Shown here in pieces: positions 63,579-64,000 of a stretch of DNA of 64,000 nt (its first letter is position 1; each line of letters opens with the position of its first letter). The stretch is from assembly GCF_000312525.1 (NCBI RefSeq), contig NZ_HE997451.1, positions 469,008-533,007 on the forward strand, in the 5' to 3' direction. Source of the DNA: Bartonella florencae. Its GTDB lineage: Bacteria; Pseudomonadota; Alphaproteobacteria; Rhizobiales; Rhizobiaceae. Made by a program: the position numbers and the translations under genes. The notes below the pieces were generated by a model that had not been told where the DNA came from, made no database searches, and saw only the letters and a list, made by a program, of their open reading frames with translations.

Positions 63579-64000
63579 TTACGCTTGCAATTCTAAAAAA
63601 TGCTCTGCTTCCAATGCGGCCATACATCCTCTTCCCGCCGCGGTTATAGCTTGGCGAAATGTATCATCGGTTACATCACCTGCAGCAAAAACACCAGCAA
63701 TGCTTGTTGCCGTTGAATCTGGCTCTGTCCACAAATAACCACCTAGTTTTTGTTTCAATTGCCCTGCAAACAGAGAAACAGCGGGATCATGCCCAATGGC
63801 AATAAAGACTCCCTCCACATTTATCTTCATTTCCTGACCCGTTATAATATTTTTAAGACGCGCACCCGTTACAACAGCTCCCCTTGAATCCTGCGCTGGC
63901 AAACCAACAATTTCCTCTACCACATGATCCCAAAGAACACGCACATTATCACGGGCAAGCAATCTCTCTTGCAAAATTTTCTCCGCTCGAAAATAATCTC
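63579..64000 (-). CDS. trxB: Thioredoxin reductase TrxB (partial, 5' end outside window)
   Basis: TrxB reduces thioredoxin with NADPH through FAD and a CxxC. Only the C-terminal 140 residues are in the window; the frame is open to base 64000 and continues as DYFRAEKILQERLLARDNV. The FAD motif GVFAAGDVTDDTFRQAITAAGRGCMAA and the segment FIAIGHDPA are typical. The redox CxxC is outside. The gene ends 37 bases before the LysR gene, so the two are likely cotranscribed. Confidence 0.95.
   Translation of the reverse strand, partial: DYFRAEKILQERLLARDNVRVLWDHVVEEIVGLPAQDSRGAVVTGARLKNIITGQEMKINVEGVFIAIGHDPAVSLFAGQLKQKLGGYLWTEPDSTATSIAGVFAAGDVTDDTFRQAITAAGRGCMAALEAEHFLELQA

Overview
The window looks like a chromosomal segment of a Bartonella species (Alphaproteobacteria, Hyphomicrobiales/Rhizobiales). 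The reasons are: AT-rich DNA; low coding density with long, decaying intergenic stretches; lpxC directly behind ftsZ; a very long FtsZ with a C-terminal end typical of the order; a SIMPL protein of the BP26 type; and a LysR gene beside trxB, as in Brucella and Sinorhizobium (LsrB/VtlR). I cannot name the species from sequence alone.

Bases 1-24,000 are a nearly uninterrupted minus-strand division and cell-wall (dcw) cluster. In order of transcription it holds rsmH, ftsL, ftsI, murE, murF, mraY, murD, ftsW, murG, murC, murB, ddl, ftsQ, ftsA, ftsZ, a terminator, lpxC, bamD, recN and the 5' two thirds of ligA. Many genes overlap by 4-34 bases, which suggests translational coupling. Together they make lipid-linked peptidoglycan precursor with meso-diaminopimelate, flip and polymerise it at the septum, and build the Z ring. 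lpxC and bamD add the first committed step of lipid A synthesis and outer-membrane protein assembly. mraZ, which usually heads this cluster, is not there; the RNase P RNA gene (rnpB) and a lytic transglycosylase gene come next upstream.

Bases 25,000-29,500 are gene-poor. They hold one small membrane protein, an ArsR-methyltransferase fusion with a degenerate SAM motif, and a compact GC-rich element on the minus strand (about 26,610-26,724) that folds into hairpins, carries a ten-G tract and ends in a terminator-like stem. It is a candidate small RNA. A 21-bp palindrome with Fur-box-like arms lies upstream of it.

Bases 29,469-33,580 carry ettA, an unknown gene, pncA and a frameshifted DUF475 membrane protein gene. 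Bases 33,900-38,780 form an accessory, phage-like stretch: two XRE-type regulators, a YegP-like protein, a small membrane/coiled-coil protein, an unknown 227-residue protein, and broken coding remnants, ending at a tRNA gene with a CAT anticodon. The second regulator and a small convergent gene are each preceded by the same type of palindrome (TAACGC-N4-GCGT). This is the most unusual arrangement in the window.

Bases 39,000-50,600 return to housekeeping: a SIMPL periplasmic protein, a UPF0260 cysteine-cluster protein, the dnaG-rpoD pair, an MscS-type channel, a Na/Pi cotransporter-type protein, a GlsB-type stress membrane protein and ubiC. Bases 51,600-64,000 hold carA and carB (separated by a frameshifted drug-efflux MFS gene and a DUF1460 lipoprotein), a cold-shock protein with its terminator, an aspartate aminotransferase, a LysR regulator and the 3' end of trxB.
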